Below, piece after piece: positions 10,574-23,669 of a stretch of 64,000 nucleotides of DNA (positions are counted from its first letter, which is position 1; each line of letters starts with the position of its first letter). The stretch covers positions 137,661,277-137,725,276 of the forward strand of contig CATIUR010000005.1 in NCBI GenBank assembly GCA_949592205.1. The letters are read 5' to 3'. A program made the position numbers and the translations under genes. The notes below the pieces were generated by a model. That model did no database searches. It was not told where the DNA came from and saw nothing but the letters and a program-made list of their open reading frames with translations. The DNA comes from Helichrysum umbraculigerum (Eukaryota; Streptophyta; Magnoliopsida; Asterales; Asteraceae).

Positions 10574-13068
10574 AAGTGTGCCATGTGTTCTACACTCTAT
10601 TATTAGATGTCATCAGATCTTGCAATTGGGAATTCAATGAGGTCCCCACTCCCCACTGCAGTCAAACTAAGTGAGGTACTTGAGTTTGTCTTCTTTCACA
10701 ACTTATACCATTTCTATTATGCTTTCTGTTTTTAATATGCATGCTGGAAAGATAGGATCTTGATTTCATTTTTAAGTATTCATAAGGTTATTGTATATCC
10801 ATCCCTACGCTTAATATTTTTAGAGTAATGCTAAATAGGCCTACTTACGTAGACCTAAAAACAGGCCTAACTTTCTGATTGGTTGTTTTTTTTCTCTCTC
10901 TTAATCTCATCCAATCAATTTTTCAAACCCACCAATCACATCTTTAGGTCTAAAATTAGTCTTATATATTTAGGCCTACCAATCATTTTCCATATTTTTA
11001 TTGTGTGCAGAAAAGTTGAGAGTAATTGCAGATTATCCAGGAGGTGAATTCGCCTGCTATAAATGCAAGGTACTAATTGATCGAAAAGAAGCTTCTTTGT
11101 ATCATAGATTCACTTTTGAGACTTTTTTCCATTCAATAGTGATCCAAAACTATGAAACTTCCAGTTTTTTAACGCATAAGATATAAGTAAGTAATTAGTT
11201 ATCCTAATAATTTACCGTGAAAGACTTTAAGCTTTGCTAGTGAACAGGACAACATGTTCTGATATCAATTTTGTATGCATTATAGAAAGGACCAAGAATA
11301 TGTGTAATTTAGGTGTAGAAGATGAATCTATCAAAAGGTTGTTTCCGATTCGTTTTTATGAATAGGTACTTTTACAATCTTGTATATACAGTACACTAAT
11401 GAAATGAGAAGGCTGATTTGGTATTATTTTTTGTTGTCATTTGACATTTATATTTGTGATTCGTGTTTGCTGTTACAACTTCGACACATTTACATAACAC
11501 TCTTTACAATATGTTTCTTGGAAATGGGAGTTCGAAAAAAATTACCGCAAGTTGTGAAATGAATTTTGAGTAATTTGGTATTTTGGTCCTTGCTTTCTTA
11601 GTTTTCTCAATTATCTAATCTAACTAGATCAAGACCTGCAAAATTCACGGGCTACATCATTAAAATGTTACAGCAAAATTTATCATAATATGAAGTAGTG
11701 GACGGGCTTTGATATTTTTGTTTGAGATATTTTTATAAGTTATGTGTTAACTTGATTTGTTTTGTTACAGCTTTCTGAGCTTTCTGGTCAGAGGAGCTGT
11801 TAACCATCTCCAATTTAACCGCTAAAACCAAAAAATTAAGTTAATAGAATGACTTTTCAGAACTCGATATCTCTCTCATCATATAAGTATGCGTTTACAG
11901 ACATAAAAAAGACTTATAAAAATCTCAATTTGAACACTACATGGGAGCAAAAGATTAGTTTAGACCTTAAAGCTTTCAACACATTTATGAAAGAGTCTAT
12001 CACTTGATTTGGATTTTTATCTTTAAGGGCCGGGGTCAAATAAAATTAGCTAAACAATGAAATAGCCGAACATGTCAAATGGGCATACAACTTCCTAAAT
12101 ATGATATTCAAAGTTCCAATCTATAAATTGTAATATTAAAGAATTAATAGTCAAGTTAATGGACAGAAAGTTGTTTAAAAATCCATACATGTCAACAGTA
12201 ACTAAGTTCAATAACTCATTACCCAACCCTCCTGAACCGCCCATTTTGCCGCATCTAGTAATGTTTTCAAAAAGAATAGAAATCTCAAAAAAAACATCAT
12301 ATGTACCTGTATAAGGATTTCACTGACATAAGATATGCCAAAAATTTATGTATTATATCAAGATCCCCGGAGATTTTAACATAAATCAAGCAAATCCCAT
12401 CATCGCTCACGGATACACTCAAGAGTGGCTTAGGTGGAGGAATAACAGATGCATATATTTTCTGTACCGATGGAAATAACATCAAATCACATGTAAGGTG
12501 TAGACTGTAGACACAATGTCATGGACACTAATCATCATGGGATACACAAGTGAGGTTGCTAATTGCACAGAGAGTGGGGTGACATAGTTGACGTAAAATT
12601 ATCGATCGTCTACAGGCCCATTAGTACTTAGTCCAACACTTCTTTTTACAGCTGAAATCAGGAAAAATGAGGTAACTCGTCATTTAATATACTACATAAA
12701 GCCTTTAATTAGTAGTAGTTAAAAAGATTATTATGAAGAAGAAAACATACCAAGTGTACAAAGGCAACAATTTGAGTGCAATCAAAAAGAATAAACTGAC
12801 AGTTATGATGAAATGTATGTTATGATGAACAACACGAGTAAAAGACTTGATTAAAATATTATAATAATGTAATCTCTTTTTTGAACATATTTAAGAGGTT
12901 GTAACTTGTTAGCATATTTAAACAAAGCTTAGTTAACATTTAAATCCTTTGACCTGTTTCAAATTTTGATAGTATTCATAGTTTACCTATTTGATACAGA
13001 AAAACCAAATCAACCCATTTTCAACGAAATTGGCCGAATGTCACCCTCAAGTAGAACCAAGAACAAAC
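10574..13068. other. MED19 3' region, a MITE-like segment and unassigned sequence
   Basis: The 3' end of MED19 extends to an unknown point. Donor/acceptor pairs outline possible non-coding 3' exons: 10523-10674, 11011-11069 and one starting at 11771. About 10818-10990 looks like a MITE, with TAGGCCTAC near both ends and an internal AATCAA-rich core. From 11.8 to 13.07 kb I find no supported gene. The frame at 12297-12485 (-) has no recognised domain. Confidence 0.45.
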
Positions 13069-14580
13069 CTTTAAAACAACACCACCACCAGAAAGTTTTG
13101 CTAATATCTCTTGCAGCTTCTCCTATCATAATAAGATGTGCTTTATTCGATCAATGTTCTCAACTGTAAGAAAGCACAATAAATGTTACGCACATGAAGA
13201 ACAAACAAATAACTTTGTGGAAAACGACTTTATTGGAGTACAAACCTGATCACATGTTTCTTCACTGCCTTCATTACCACCAAGCCCACTGCATACTCCA
13301 TTTGTGACTTAGTAAGAGTAGCAGTATTAGAGGTGGAAACTTAACCCTTTTGCAAGTCTCCGGCATCTCCCGTGCCATTTTCTCAAGGTTTATACCAAGC
13401 TCATCAGTAATGACCTACAACAGATTTGTGAACGACAACATTAAGAATCAAAGACAGAAACTATGTGACACATGAGAACTCATGTCAGGGACAAAAACTA
13501 ATATTACCTCTCCTCTAGTGATAGTTTTTAGGTCTGCCAGTTTGACTTTCAATTTTCACCAAATCTGGGGGATTCGATAGCAAAAACCTAAAGATGAGTA
13601 TGTACTATTAGATTGGAAGTATAATGAAAGAAAAGGAGAGGTAAGCTAAAATAAATGTCACATGACAACCACAAAATAAACGTACAAAGAAAATGATATC
13701 TTAATTCCAGCACGGAGTTTATTGGGGATAAGAGTGATGAATGCGTCATTTTCACTATCTTCAGCAACAATCAATAGTGATCTTAGATTCTGAAATGCGT
13801 ACAGTTAGTAAACATGAGATCCAAGAAATATAAACAGATTCTCTTCATCATATCTTGCTTAGAATCCTGGCCTTCAAGGCCAACTCTACACATTTAACAA
13901 TAGCATCCAAGATTTACTCGTGAATTAGAACTGTAGATATGAAATGATTATTAGAAGACTGTTATATCTCACGCATATTATACTTCCAAGTAAAATCTGA
14001 AATGCACAAGTATGATACAGACTAAACTAATAGGCAAATTATAAGCTAATCCATACATAATAGCTGCAGAGATCAGTTTAGTGCTTACACATTTTTAATT
14101 CATTCTATTTGTGATAAATTAAGGTAATATATATCATATATCCAACTTCATTCCCTCAACCACTTCCAACTCGTTGTAAAGTGTTTTCACGTCCTAATAA
14201 AAATAATATTACATTCGAGAACACCGCAAACATAAAGAAAACCAACTGACCATTGACTAAAAGCATTAAAATAATGGTACTAACATCTTCCCCATAGAAA
14301 AACAGAAAATAAGCACAATGGTTGTATTGTGGAAAACATATAAATAAAAAAAATTGTAGAAGTCACTTACAGATATGGTAATAACACCCTCTTTGCCAAC
14401 TTTCTCCATAGCTTTAGCGCTAAGCTCACCAATTTCTCATTCCCTGTTAGCTGATATTGTTCCAACATTATATCAAGCCAAAGAGACATCAATGACATAG
14501 TGCAATAATATCCTTCGTAAACATGTATAATTTCCTCACATGTACTTAAAGCATTCATGCATGATTTCATGACAATAAGA
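13069..14580 (-). pseudogene. Mitochondrial chaperonin CPN60 (HSP60) pseudogene, multi-exon relic
   Basis: Pieces in correct CPN60 order lie on the minus strand. About 14520-14575 reads like KSxxxxLSTCEEI. 14371-14466 reads VGTISANRE, stop, EIGELSAKAMEKVGKEG and ends at a GTAAGT donor. 14140-14193 reads LYNELEVVEGMKLD. 13860-13931 reads LIHE, stop, then a diverged helix. 13699-13790 reads LLIVAEDSEND ... NKLRAGIKI. 13505-13572 resembles APRFGEN with a stop and a frameshift. 13246-13414 reads VITDELGINLEKM ... TCKRV. 13069-13163 reads LRTLIE, stop, STSYYD ... KLQEILAKLSGG. The family is the ATP-dependent folding chaperonin of the mitochondrial matrix. Introns between the pieces show it is a decayed gene copy rather than a retrocopy. 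At least four in-frame stops and several frameshifts rule out a functional protein. The N-terminal exons and the C-terminal third are not found. Confidence 0.88.
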
Positions 14581-17500
14581 TTGAATTACAATTGTTTATG
14601 GACTTCTAATACTACATTTGGAGTTAAACATGGAAGTGTGAAATCAACTACGAATAGAAGTAAAATTATCCATCATTTTAAAAAACAAATACTAAACATA
14701 TTTTAAACAATTGATGAAATTAGAAACTGCTTTATAAGCACTTTATCGATCTGGGGACTCTCTAAAAGTTTCGCAGCCCTAGAAAAAAAAATCATCATAA
14801 ACTAATAGAAAATGGAAATCAGAGTAAACATTCTATTAGCTACGTAATAGCATAAACATGGTCATTATCAAGCCACATGGTGTTCAAGGCTTCATTAAGC
14901 ATAACATACCACTATAAAATTGCAGTAATAAATTTCTGATACAAATAAAAATAGATAACAAATTAAGAAATTTGGGACAAAAAGATTAAAAATAAAACTC
15001 GCCCTTATCGAATGGTTATACATGTCCCTTGAATTTCTACTTATGAGGTGGATGTAATCTCTCACCTTCGTTTTACAAAGATTTGCCATAATCATAGTAA
15101 AATCAAAACCACATATGCTTAGTGAAACAGATAACTGCATTAAAAATGATATAGAGTTAAGAAGGCCAAGAAAAAAGCCCATATTAGTTATAAAAATCAT
15201 ATTAGATTTATTCAAAAGGGTCACCTGATAAGCTTTTGGTCTGCTCAGCCAATTGGATCATGGATCACAACTTTTCTTTTTTACTTCTTTTTAACGGATC
15301 AAGGCGAGCTAGATGCATCATGTTAACATTAACATAACAGTATATAATAAAAACTTTCAATGTCCCAAAATCTTTCAGTGTCTTTTAGTTTTGAATCATT
15401 TTATTTTTATCGGGATAGTGGAGGTCGACTTTTGAATGGGAACGTTACTAAACTTTTAAACACCACAGTGAAGAGCTGCCAGTTGGCGATGATTTGTGGT
15501 GCCATCTAAAGTTCCAAATGCACTTTTAATCATGAAGGTTATAAATAGAGGTGGCAACTTGGAAAGGATTAGGTAGATTGGATAAGATGTCAAATGGGTA
15601 GATGTTGAAACAAATCACTTACTATACTATGGGTCAGAACATGTCAGGCTGCTTTGGGTTTACCCAAACACACTTTTTGGGCATGCTTTCATACTAACTA
15701 TAAACAATCTATGTGTTAATTTTGATTACAGGAACAATAGCATTACGAACCAGTACCACATGTTAGAATGGAGGGGATTGGGCAGACCCTGAAGCAGTCT
15801 GCACATACACATAAACAACATCAAGTACCATAAAGTAAACCAAATCAATTATATAATCGCAATAACATGATTTCAATTGTAAAAATTCGTGAAAATTAAC
15901 AATTGAAAATTTGGGTTTAGGATGAAGAACATAAACCGGTTAACTTTAATCTCAGTTAACATTAATCTCGATTGAATAGCATTACCAAACATTAACTAAT
16001 CGATTTACATACAAACCAATAGTCAAACACGCATACCCGAGTGATATCACTGATATTTGGAGTCATTTTTGCCCAAACGGGAACCATAGCTTTTCAATTG
16101 ATCCATCCACATGCCTTATCTATAAGATCACAATGTTGGCCTATCGTAGCCCCCATTTCCCTTTCCAGCATGCCATGAGGACAAGAGAAATTGACTTAGA
16201 TAGCATCCCATGAAATTTTTTTTTAGCAATAGTTACATATTATACTCAAGTTTTAAATGACATTCAACTTCAATGAATAAAATTTTATTTATAGGAGTCT
16301 AGCAAGTTGGATAATCAAATAGGGAATTAAGGAACAAATCATTAAAAAATATATTCAAGCTATACGTACAATTGTAACATCGCACACAATCCTTATCACG
16401 TGACTTTGAAATGCACTTTGTTACCACTTTACCATAAAGTTTTTCTGACATCAATTAGGGAAATCAGAAGCATGAGTAAAATTTAGGAATAATATTACTA
16501 AAAGTATAAACAAACTCTAGCGTCTGTACAGGTACGATTACGTATTGTAGTTGATAACAGATTTCAGATAAATCACACAACTTACTTATCAATAAGTTTA
16601 GAGAATAAACCTCAAAATCTGAAGAGTGAGGATTTCCAATTATAATTGCGGTTAATTTGACATCTTTAAGAGCAAAGGATCGATATTAACACCTCTCTAT
16701 AACCAGCCAGCCGGACCTAAAGAGGGAAAAAACAACCACAAAGATATATTAAATGAACATGTAACAATATAGATTAATCAATCTAGCAAAACTTTGTCAC
16801 GTTATATAGTATATGTACCTCAGTATTGATAAGGTCCCCAAACTGATTCAAAGGTAAGGGCTTTATAGATGCAGGTGTTCGCTGTGGAGTTTTATTGAAA
16901 CACTAAGCAACTGCCACATCCTGCGAATTTTTGCCTAGTGCCTACTCTATGTTATTTGTTAACTGAACTATCAAAAAATTTATTGAAAACAATGAGAAAT
17001 AAAGACTGGAACTAAAACTTCACTCTCCGATGACTAAATTGAAAGTACCAGCTAAAATTAAATTGAAGAAAGATTATACCATTACATCAATCAAACAAAA
17101 AAGGAAATTAATGATACAATTGTACATACCTGATATAACAATTGGTGGGAAAATATAATAGCCCAAGTGGAACACGTATACGTACAGTCTGAATAAATGA
17201 TTAACCCTTCGATTAAGATAATCGAAGAAACCTAAGAGTAACCAAAATTTAAGGAGCAAACATCATCATCCGGTGTTTGCACAGTCTACTTCGTGTGTCC
17301 TTGAAAAGAATAGGCCAATCAGAGTTAAAAAAATAACATACTTATAGCAGCTTATAAATCTATCAATTTGGAAAAGTAAAAATTAATAAAAATTAAAACC
17401 ACACCATGAATCTAACAAAACCCTAACTTTAATAAATGATCAAAAACTTACCAGGATACCGTTTCAGTGTTGTTAGACTTCCAAAACAATGACGAATTTA

Positions 17501-17694
17501 AAGATGAGAATTGAAGTTAGAATCAATATCCTTTGCGGAAAGCGTCGGCAGAAGGCGCTTAGGAAACGAAGGTGAAGGTGGTTAATGAAGGGTCTGGTTT
17601 TGATGATGTTGATGTATACATTTATGTTCTTCATTATCGTGGATTGGATTAATGGAAGGGGCGGAGTAGGGTTTAGGATGGTGAGGGAATTTGG

Positions 17695-17697
<3 letters not shown>
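14581..17697. other. Gene-free region upstream of the CPN60 relic
   Basis: I looked for the missing CPN60 N-terminal exons on the minus strand and found none I can support. The segment at about 17456-17560 (-) has a purine-poor leader-like composition ending at a good donor (CCTG then GTAAGT), so it could be an old 5'UTR exon. The rest is AT-rich with short meaningless frames. Confidence 0.4.
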
Positions 17698-17762
<65 letters not shown>

Positions 17763-17763
17763 G

Positions 17764-17795
<32 letters not shown>

Positions 17796-17801
17796 TATAT
17801 A
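17698..17801. repeat. (AT)n microsatellite with ATGT interruptions
   Basis: About 100 bp of alternating AT is broken by three ATGTAT variants. Its length is likely variable between individuals and prone to assembly error. Confidence 0.95.
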
Positions 17802-17906
17802 ATTATGAAATTTGAGTTTCAAATTTTGAAATTCGTTTATGTTTTTGAAATTTAGAAATTTAAATTTAAATTATTTAAGTTCCTATAATTTCGCAACAGA
17901 CATTTA

Positions 17907-20105
17907 TGTAACACCTAGTTTTTGGGTCTAGTAGTATTAAATATTTTCTGAATGCAAGTGATTATTTAAATGAGTCAGAAAATAATTTTGTTGTGCTAGT
18001 TGAAAATAAATGGGTAAAAGATTCAAATAATTTATTGTGACTAATAAATTATTAATGGTTTTAATTTTATTTAGTTGACGGTAAAATAAAATAATGGTTC
18101 CCCGTAAATGTTTTTTAAGTTCCAGACAATGAAATGTACGGGGAATGAAATTAAACACTTATAGTATGCATCCAAATGTTTAGGTCGGTTTATTATTTCC
18201 TTATATATCGATATACATATGCATACATAACTTGAAACCCTAGATCAAATTAACTCTTTACATTAAATTGAAGATTTCTAGCTCGAATTCAAGCCTCAAG
18301 AACATGGATTATCATCCTCTAATCCTTCTAATCATCTTGTAAGTCTCAAATCCTTGATTTATATGAACCCTAGAATTTGGGGGTTTTGATGTTCTTGACT
18401 TCAATCCGAAATTAGAGTTTCAAATAGTTGAATTGATGTTAGTTAAGCTTTAATAACATGGAATAATCATTCCATCATCATCATAAACATGTTGTATGTG
18501 TTAATTCTTGAGTTCATGTTAACTTATAAATTGAGGTTTTGTGTGTTTGAGGAAAATAGTTTGATTAATACGAAATTGAAGGTTGTAGTGATTATATTAT
18601 TGCTAGTTGATAGATAATTCATGATTAAAAGTGAAACCCTAAGTTAAAAATGAAGAGATTGATATGAGCTTATGAAGAAAGTGATGGGTTTAGTTATATG
18701 TTCATGAATTAAGGCATGTAATCAAGTTATAATGGTTAGTTGATAATATAATCATGTTTATGAGCTAAGCCTTAATCTAGAAATGATGAACTTGATATAT
18801 GATCATTAATAAAGCTTGTGAGTTTAGTTGATTTTGAAAGAATCAATGTTTGACGTTTATGTTATTAATGAATAATTGGTAATAGTTGATTGTTGTCAAT
18901 AATTAACATGATGATTATGAGGAGTTTGATAAATTGTTGAATATGAGAAGCTATTAATCTTGCTAAAGGTTTCATAATATTAGTAACAATGATGGAGATG
19001 AGTGAAGGTAATAAGGTGATCATAATGATCATAGAGTTGACTAGTGATAATTGAAATAACTTAACATGGTAATGTGATTCTAATGATTATGAAAGTATGA
19101 TGTTAAAATGATTATTCATAATCTTGGAATGATACAAGTTAGTGACAAGTTGTTTGATGTAATTACATAATGTTATATTAATATTGAGACAAGTGTCAAG
19201 TGACTAACTTGTGTTGTTCTATTGTATTCTCAGATGTGCAGAAGGCTCAGTGATATTAGACTACTGAGTGGATGGCTGAGGTATTCGGTGAGTGGATCTC
19301 TAATCCTCAGCGTAACTTAGTTGTAACAAGTTTGGTTACAACAAGTAACGTGTTATTACTTTATTAGTTGCATTGATGATTATGTTGATAGTAATAATAC
19401 TGTTGATAAGTTGACTAGTTGAATATGTGACTTGTTGATTACGTGATCATTTGAATTACTTGGCCTTCGGGCATCAGTTGTTAATGAGGCCAACGAGTTG
19501 TTGAATGGTTGGTTGGGCTAGTTGGTTATCATGTGAATGATACAGGGATTTACTTCATTTGTTGTGTGTATTGAACTGTATCTGAGTAGGATAACCACTG
19601 GATATCGGTCTCGTCCGTATGGCCATACGGATAGGTTGGATAAGTGTTCTTGGGGAGCCACCCGGGTTTATGGTTATCCCTAGAGCCGCCGATCCTCATT
19701 ATGGTGTTGTTGATTAGTTGATGAGTTGTATTGTGTATTTGCTTGTTTAGTGTTAAGTGTTGTACACAAAGTTGTTGAGCTAAGTTAGGCTGTGGATTAG
19801 TTATCTGCTCACTTAGCGTTATGATAATCCCCCACATTAACACTTCTTGCAGGTTTTGGCTTTATTATTGGGTGGGCAAGAAGTTGGACTAGAAGGAATG
19901 TTTGACTACGAGGCTCTACTCTGCTAGTTGATTTGTATAAAATAATGTTTCATCATGTTTTTATATAACACCTCGGTTGAAGAAATTATAGTTTTGAAAA
20001 GGTTGAATTTTATATGTTGATACAATGAAGTAAATTATGACTATCTATTTTGACTTACGCTTCCGATTTACTATATTTAAATGATTATAAATGAGGGGTG
20101 TTATA
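17907..20105 (+). mobile_element. Solo LTR of a Ty3-type retrotransposon with intact target duplication
   Basis: The segment begins TGTAACACC and ends GGTGTTATA, an inverted terminus of the usual TG..CA kind with one C-to-T change. The 5-bp duplication ATTTA flanks it at 17902-17906 and 20106-20110. At 2199 bp it has no internal region, PBS or coding sequence, so it is the product of LTR-LTR recombination. It aligns piecewise with the split LTR at 49943-62210. Shared words include GAAGGCTCAG, GGTGAGTGGATCTCTAA and GTGTTCTTGGGG. A perfect 18-bp palindrome, TCCGTATGGCCATACGGA, sits at 19614-19631. Confidence 0.9.
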
Positions 20106-20212
20106 ATTTAGGATAGGGGTATTATAGTAAAATTAGATGACGAAAGATGAGATATTACGTAAACAATGCTGTTAATCTAAATCAACGGTTCAGATTGGTT
20201 TATAAAAATCAT
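20106..20212. other. Unique left flank of the P450 array
   Basis: This is a short AT-rich stretch between the solo LTR and the first array unit. The array starts abruptly at 20213 (TCAGTGGATAAG). Confidence 0.6.
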
Positions 20213-21522
20213 TCAGTGGATAAGATCAAGTCAAACAAATCTAAATTAAAAATGTATACGTATTAAGACTCGTCCAATAATAATAAAAGGAGATTGGGTG
20301 GAGAGAAGCCCAAAACAATAAAAAAATCCTAGGGCTTGTTTAAGTACTATTTCTTGTTATTACCTATTAGCATTTTCAGTGAAGACTTTATCACTTTATT
20401 AGATGACTATTGACAAGCTAGAGCATTTTCAGTGAAGACTTTATCACTTTATTAAAGTTATTTATACAAAAAAAAAGTTTTTTAAAAGTTTTTACTAGGA
20501 ACCTGTATTTTGCTTCGCAAACAATAAGAAGAAAAAAAATGGTGAGTAGGGTTCTAAAGAGTGAAAATAGTGAGGTGGGGCAAAGATGAAGAAGAGAAAC
20601 AAAATATATTTTAAAAAGAGATGAGTGATGTTGTTTGGAAATATTATCAAAAATAAATGGCGATTAGGGTTATAAAGAGCAACATAGTAGTTTTTTGCTT
20701 TTTTGTATATAAAAAAATAGTTTCAACTTAAGCAAAATCTTTTTAAACCTAAAATATTGATTTAACCCTTCAATAACCATCCTGCAACAACGTTGCTAGC
20801 AATTGAAGTTGCTACCAATTAAACTAGCTGCCATCCTTAATTATTGCTTTGTGGAAACAACATAAAATATTAAAATGGGTTTAGCATATATGTCCCTTCT
20901 ACAAATAGGTAGGTGATTGACAAGTAGCTTATTATGATTCCTTTGCATTGATGACCAATTCACTAATCTATTTTGAGCAAATTGACACTTAATCTCATAG
21001 TTTGGCTTGAGTGGCAATTCTCAAATAGTCACGATCATAACCATATTAGTACTAGTAGATAATCAACATCATCGGATTAAGTCACTTCCTTATCATGCCA
21101 ATTGTAAGTTTGTAAGCACTAGTTTTCTTTGTGTAACCCGATAAGTATACTAACCCGACCCGATTGAACCTAAACCCGAATGGACCCGAACCCGAAAACC
21201 CGATTATTATAGGGTCGGGTTACGGGTTACCTTTTTTAAACTTTCAACCCGATTCGACCCGACCTTAATAGACCCGAAACCCGACAACCCGACCCTATAA
21301 CACCCCTACTTAAGCCCACATCTTTTGATTTGAAAAAGCCATTGGAAAGCTTCGTAATAATGTATAATTATGATACACATTTTTGTGGCTATGGTTCACA
21401 AATTCACAGATTTATGTTATAGACAGGATTTATATCTCATGACCCATAACCATTTATTTCAATAACACCATTACACGCTTCTTATATGACTCAAATTTCT
21501 ACACATAATCAAAGTTTAACTT

Positions 21523-22892
21523 AGAGTAAATTACATTGTCAGTCCCTACGGACCCAATCTTTGGGTCGGGTATTGTGTTGATTCAGTCCCTTAACCCGGT
21601 TTTTTGTTTCATTGCAAGTCCCCCATCCGTATGAGTTCAATTGAAATGACTAAATTACCCTTAAACTTTAAACTTTTTTAATTTCTAATATATGATCTAT
21701 TTTTATATTTCACATGTCAAACCTTGATTAGTCCACTTTGTGAATGTGTTTTATTTAACTAATAAAAAAATTAGGCAAAGCCACAAAATGACAAAATCAA
21801 TCCATCTTCAAACTTTCACCTGTGCAAGGCTACACCCTTTCCCAAAGGGTGAATCTAAAGCCACCCCAAAAGTCTGCTCCTACCTCTGGCCCACTTTTTC
21901 AGTCTAGTTTTATTTAAGTTTGGTTCAGTTCAGTACAGAATCAGCTTCAGTTTTAGACTAAACAGGAGGTAGAAATTTAAAAAAAAAAAGGGGTATACCT
22001 AGAAAGTAAAAAAAAAAAAGGTGTGCTAGGGGGTAGAAGATGGGAAAAAGGGTGGGCCAGGGGGTAGCTTTAATAGGACCCTTTCCCAAATTTTCATGTT
22101 TCTCTATACGCACAACAAATCAAAGCAGCACAACAATTTACATGTTTCTTCACCTACAAGTCTTCAACGATTTTCCTTTTCTTCCCCATCAAACCACGCA
22201 CCTCCGGCGACTACCATTTTCGCCGGCAGCAAAGCAACCACACCTTCACCTCAACACTGCTAGAGATCCACAATTGCACCTTCAACTCTCTCTATCGGTG
22301 GTTAATTTCACGATCACAGTAGCCACGGTTGTCTTTTTCGGTAACGACTCCGGTGGTGGAATGAAGTGACCGATTGAGGTGGAGGTGTGCGCTGGAGAGC
22401 TAGCGCCCGTTTGCTAGCCGCTGAAAACCCGTCGCCACCTTAGCCCAGATCTGAAGGGCGAAGGCGGTTCTTCACGACGGTGGTTGTACAACAGCTTGAT
22501 TCTTCTCTAATGATGATACATGAAGATGGTGCTTTCTTTTTGATCGGTTTGTGATCGATTTGGATATATGTATATTAATCTAAGAAATGAGAATGAAATC
22601 AAAAGGAAAAAATTAAGGGGGTGTTTGGATTAGCTTAAATAAGCACTTATCTGCTTATTTGCTTATTTTAATAGCAGATAAGCAGATCCAAACACTTTTA
22701 TGAAAACTGCTTATCTGTTTATTTACTAAGGAATAAGCACTTAAAAATAAGTAAGGGGTCACATATACTTATTTTTTAAGCACATAAGTGCTTATAAATA
22801 AGCTAATCCAAACACCCCTTAAAAAATGTGCTTTCGTTTGCTGCTTTCCTTTCTGCAACTTTATATTTTGGGTATATCATATTTGTATTTTG

Positions 22893-22946
<54 letters not shown>

Positions 22947-23155
22947 CTTATTACGGAGTCGTTCATTATATTTTAAAGATAATATGAAAATGAAAAGAAA
23001 ATAAGTAAAAGACTATTGTACCCTTATTCTAATTGGAGGAGGGACTGCAATGAAATAGAATACCGGGTAGAAGGACTGAACCCGTACAATACCCTACCCG
23101 GGGATTGGGTCCGTAATATAGGGATAACCACATGACTGGCAATGTAATTTACTCT
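21523..23155. mobile_element. Large long-TIR element in unit 1 promoter (MULE-like candidate)
   Basis: The left end AGAGTAAATTACATTG and the right end CAATGTAATTTACTCT are inverted. Similarity continues inward for about 130 bp (CGGACCCAATC, GGGTATTGT, TTTCATTGCA). The element is 1.63 kb with no transposase. The 109-aa frame inside it (22040-22369) has no recognisable domain. No convincing target duplication is seen, so the superfamily is uncertain. Confidence 0.6.
22617..22819. mobile_element. Tourist-like (PIF/Harbinger) MITE nested in the long-TIR element, unit 1
   Basis: The left end GGGGGTGTTTGGATTAGCTT is mirrored by AAGCTAATCCAAACACCCC(T). TAA/TTA flanks fit the 3-bp target duplication of PIF/Harbinger elements. 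The element is 203 bp, made largely of imperfect AATAAGCA/TGCTTATT words, and can fold into one hairpin. It lies about 680 bp upstream of the P450 start codon. Confidence 0.75.
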
Positions 23156-23368
23156 TTAATTAACTCAGCCAAGTATCGCTCAAACCCGTCCGGATATTGT
23201 CTAGATTATCCGGTAAACATCTGCACGAGTCCAGTTCTCGCGATTTGAATCCATCGGGGACATCCACTTTAAGAATCAAAGCCTCTTTACAATTCTAGTT
23301 GGTGGAGCCCATTTTACGTAGGAGGGGCTACCGCAAAATGTGCGAAGTAATGAAGTATAGTATACTAC

Positions 23369-23376
23369 TATAAATA
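23369..23376 (+). promoter_or_regulatory. TATA box, unit 1
   Basis: TATAAATA, about 130 bp upstream of the truncated P450 reading frame. A (TA)n tract lies between, in the presumed leader. Confidence 0.7.
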
Positions 23377-23501
23377 GTTTGGAACGTGTAGAATTAAACA
23401 AAACAAAACAAAGAATTGTACGTAATGTTTCTACTTCTTGAGGTTACACAAATATATATATATATATATAGATGCATTGGTGTATCTACCTTCGAAGCAA
23501 A

Positions 23502-23669
23502 ATGGAGTTCAATGCCTCCTTTTTAACAATACTAGCAACTACTATTACGGTTATTATGGTACTAACTTTCCTACTTCAAATCTTCAACAAAAAGCGATCT
23601 AGAGATAGAAATCCGTCAGTGGATAAGATCAAGTCAAACAAATCTAAATTAAAAATGTATACGTATTAA
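23502..23669 (+). pseudogene. Truncated CYP82 exon 1, copy 1
   Basis: Codons 1-38 of the P450 are intact from MEFNASFL to DRNP. They end at 23615, where the next unit begins, and 17 foreign codons (starting SVDKIK) precede a stop. The 38 codons contain the whole N-terminal ER anchor but none of the catalytic domain. An upstream in-frame ATG at 23472 would add ten residues (MHWCIYLRSK). Residue 35 is Arg; the complete gene has Ser. Confidence 0.92.

Larger units (their letters stand above)
20213..23615 (+). repeat. Array unit 1
   Basis: 3403 bp. It differs from the other units by A instead of G at 20317 and by one extra TAA in the microsatellite. It keeps C in the second TATCACTTTATT copy, as does unit 2. 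A 33-bp direct duplication (AGCATTTTCAGTGAAGAC...) lies at about 20369-20455. Confidence 0.95.

Noticed and set aside
11001..11186. Short frame MCAEKLRVIADYPGGEF as an independent gene
   Set aside because: Only about 60 bp looks exon-like and it is bounded by splice signals, so it is better explained as a possible MED19 3' exon.
17585..17815. Frame with a long Ile-Tyr repeat
   Set aside because: It is the translation of the (AT)n microsatellite.
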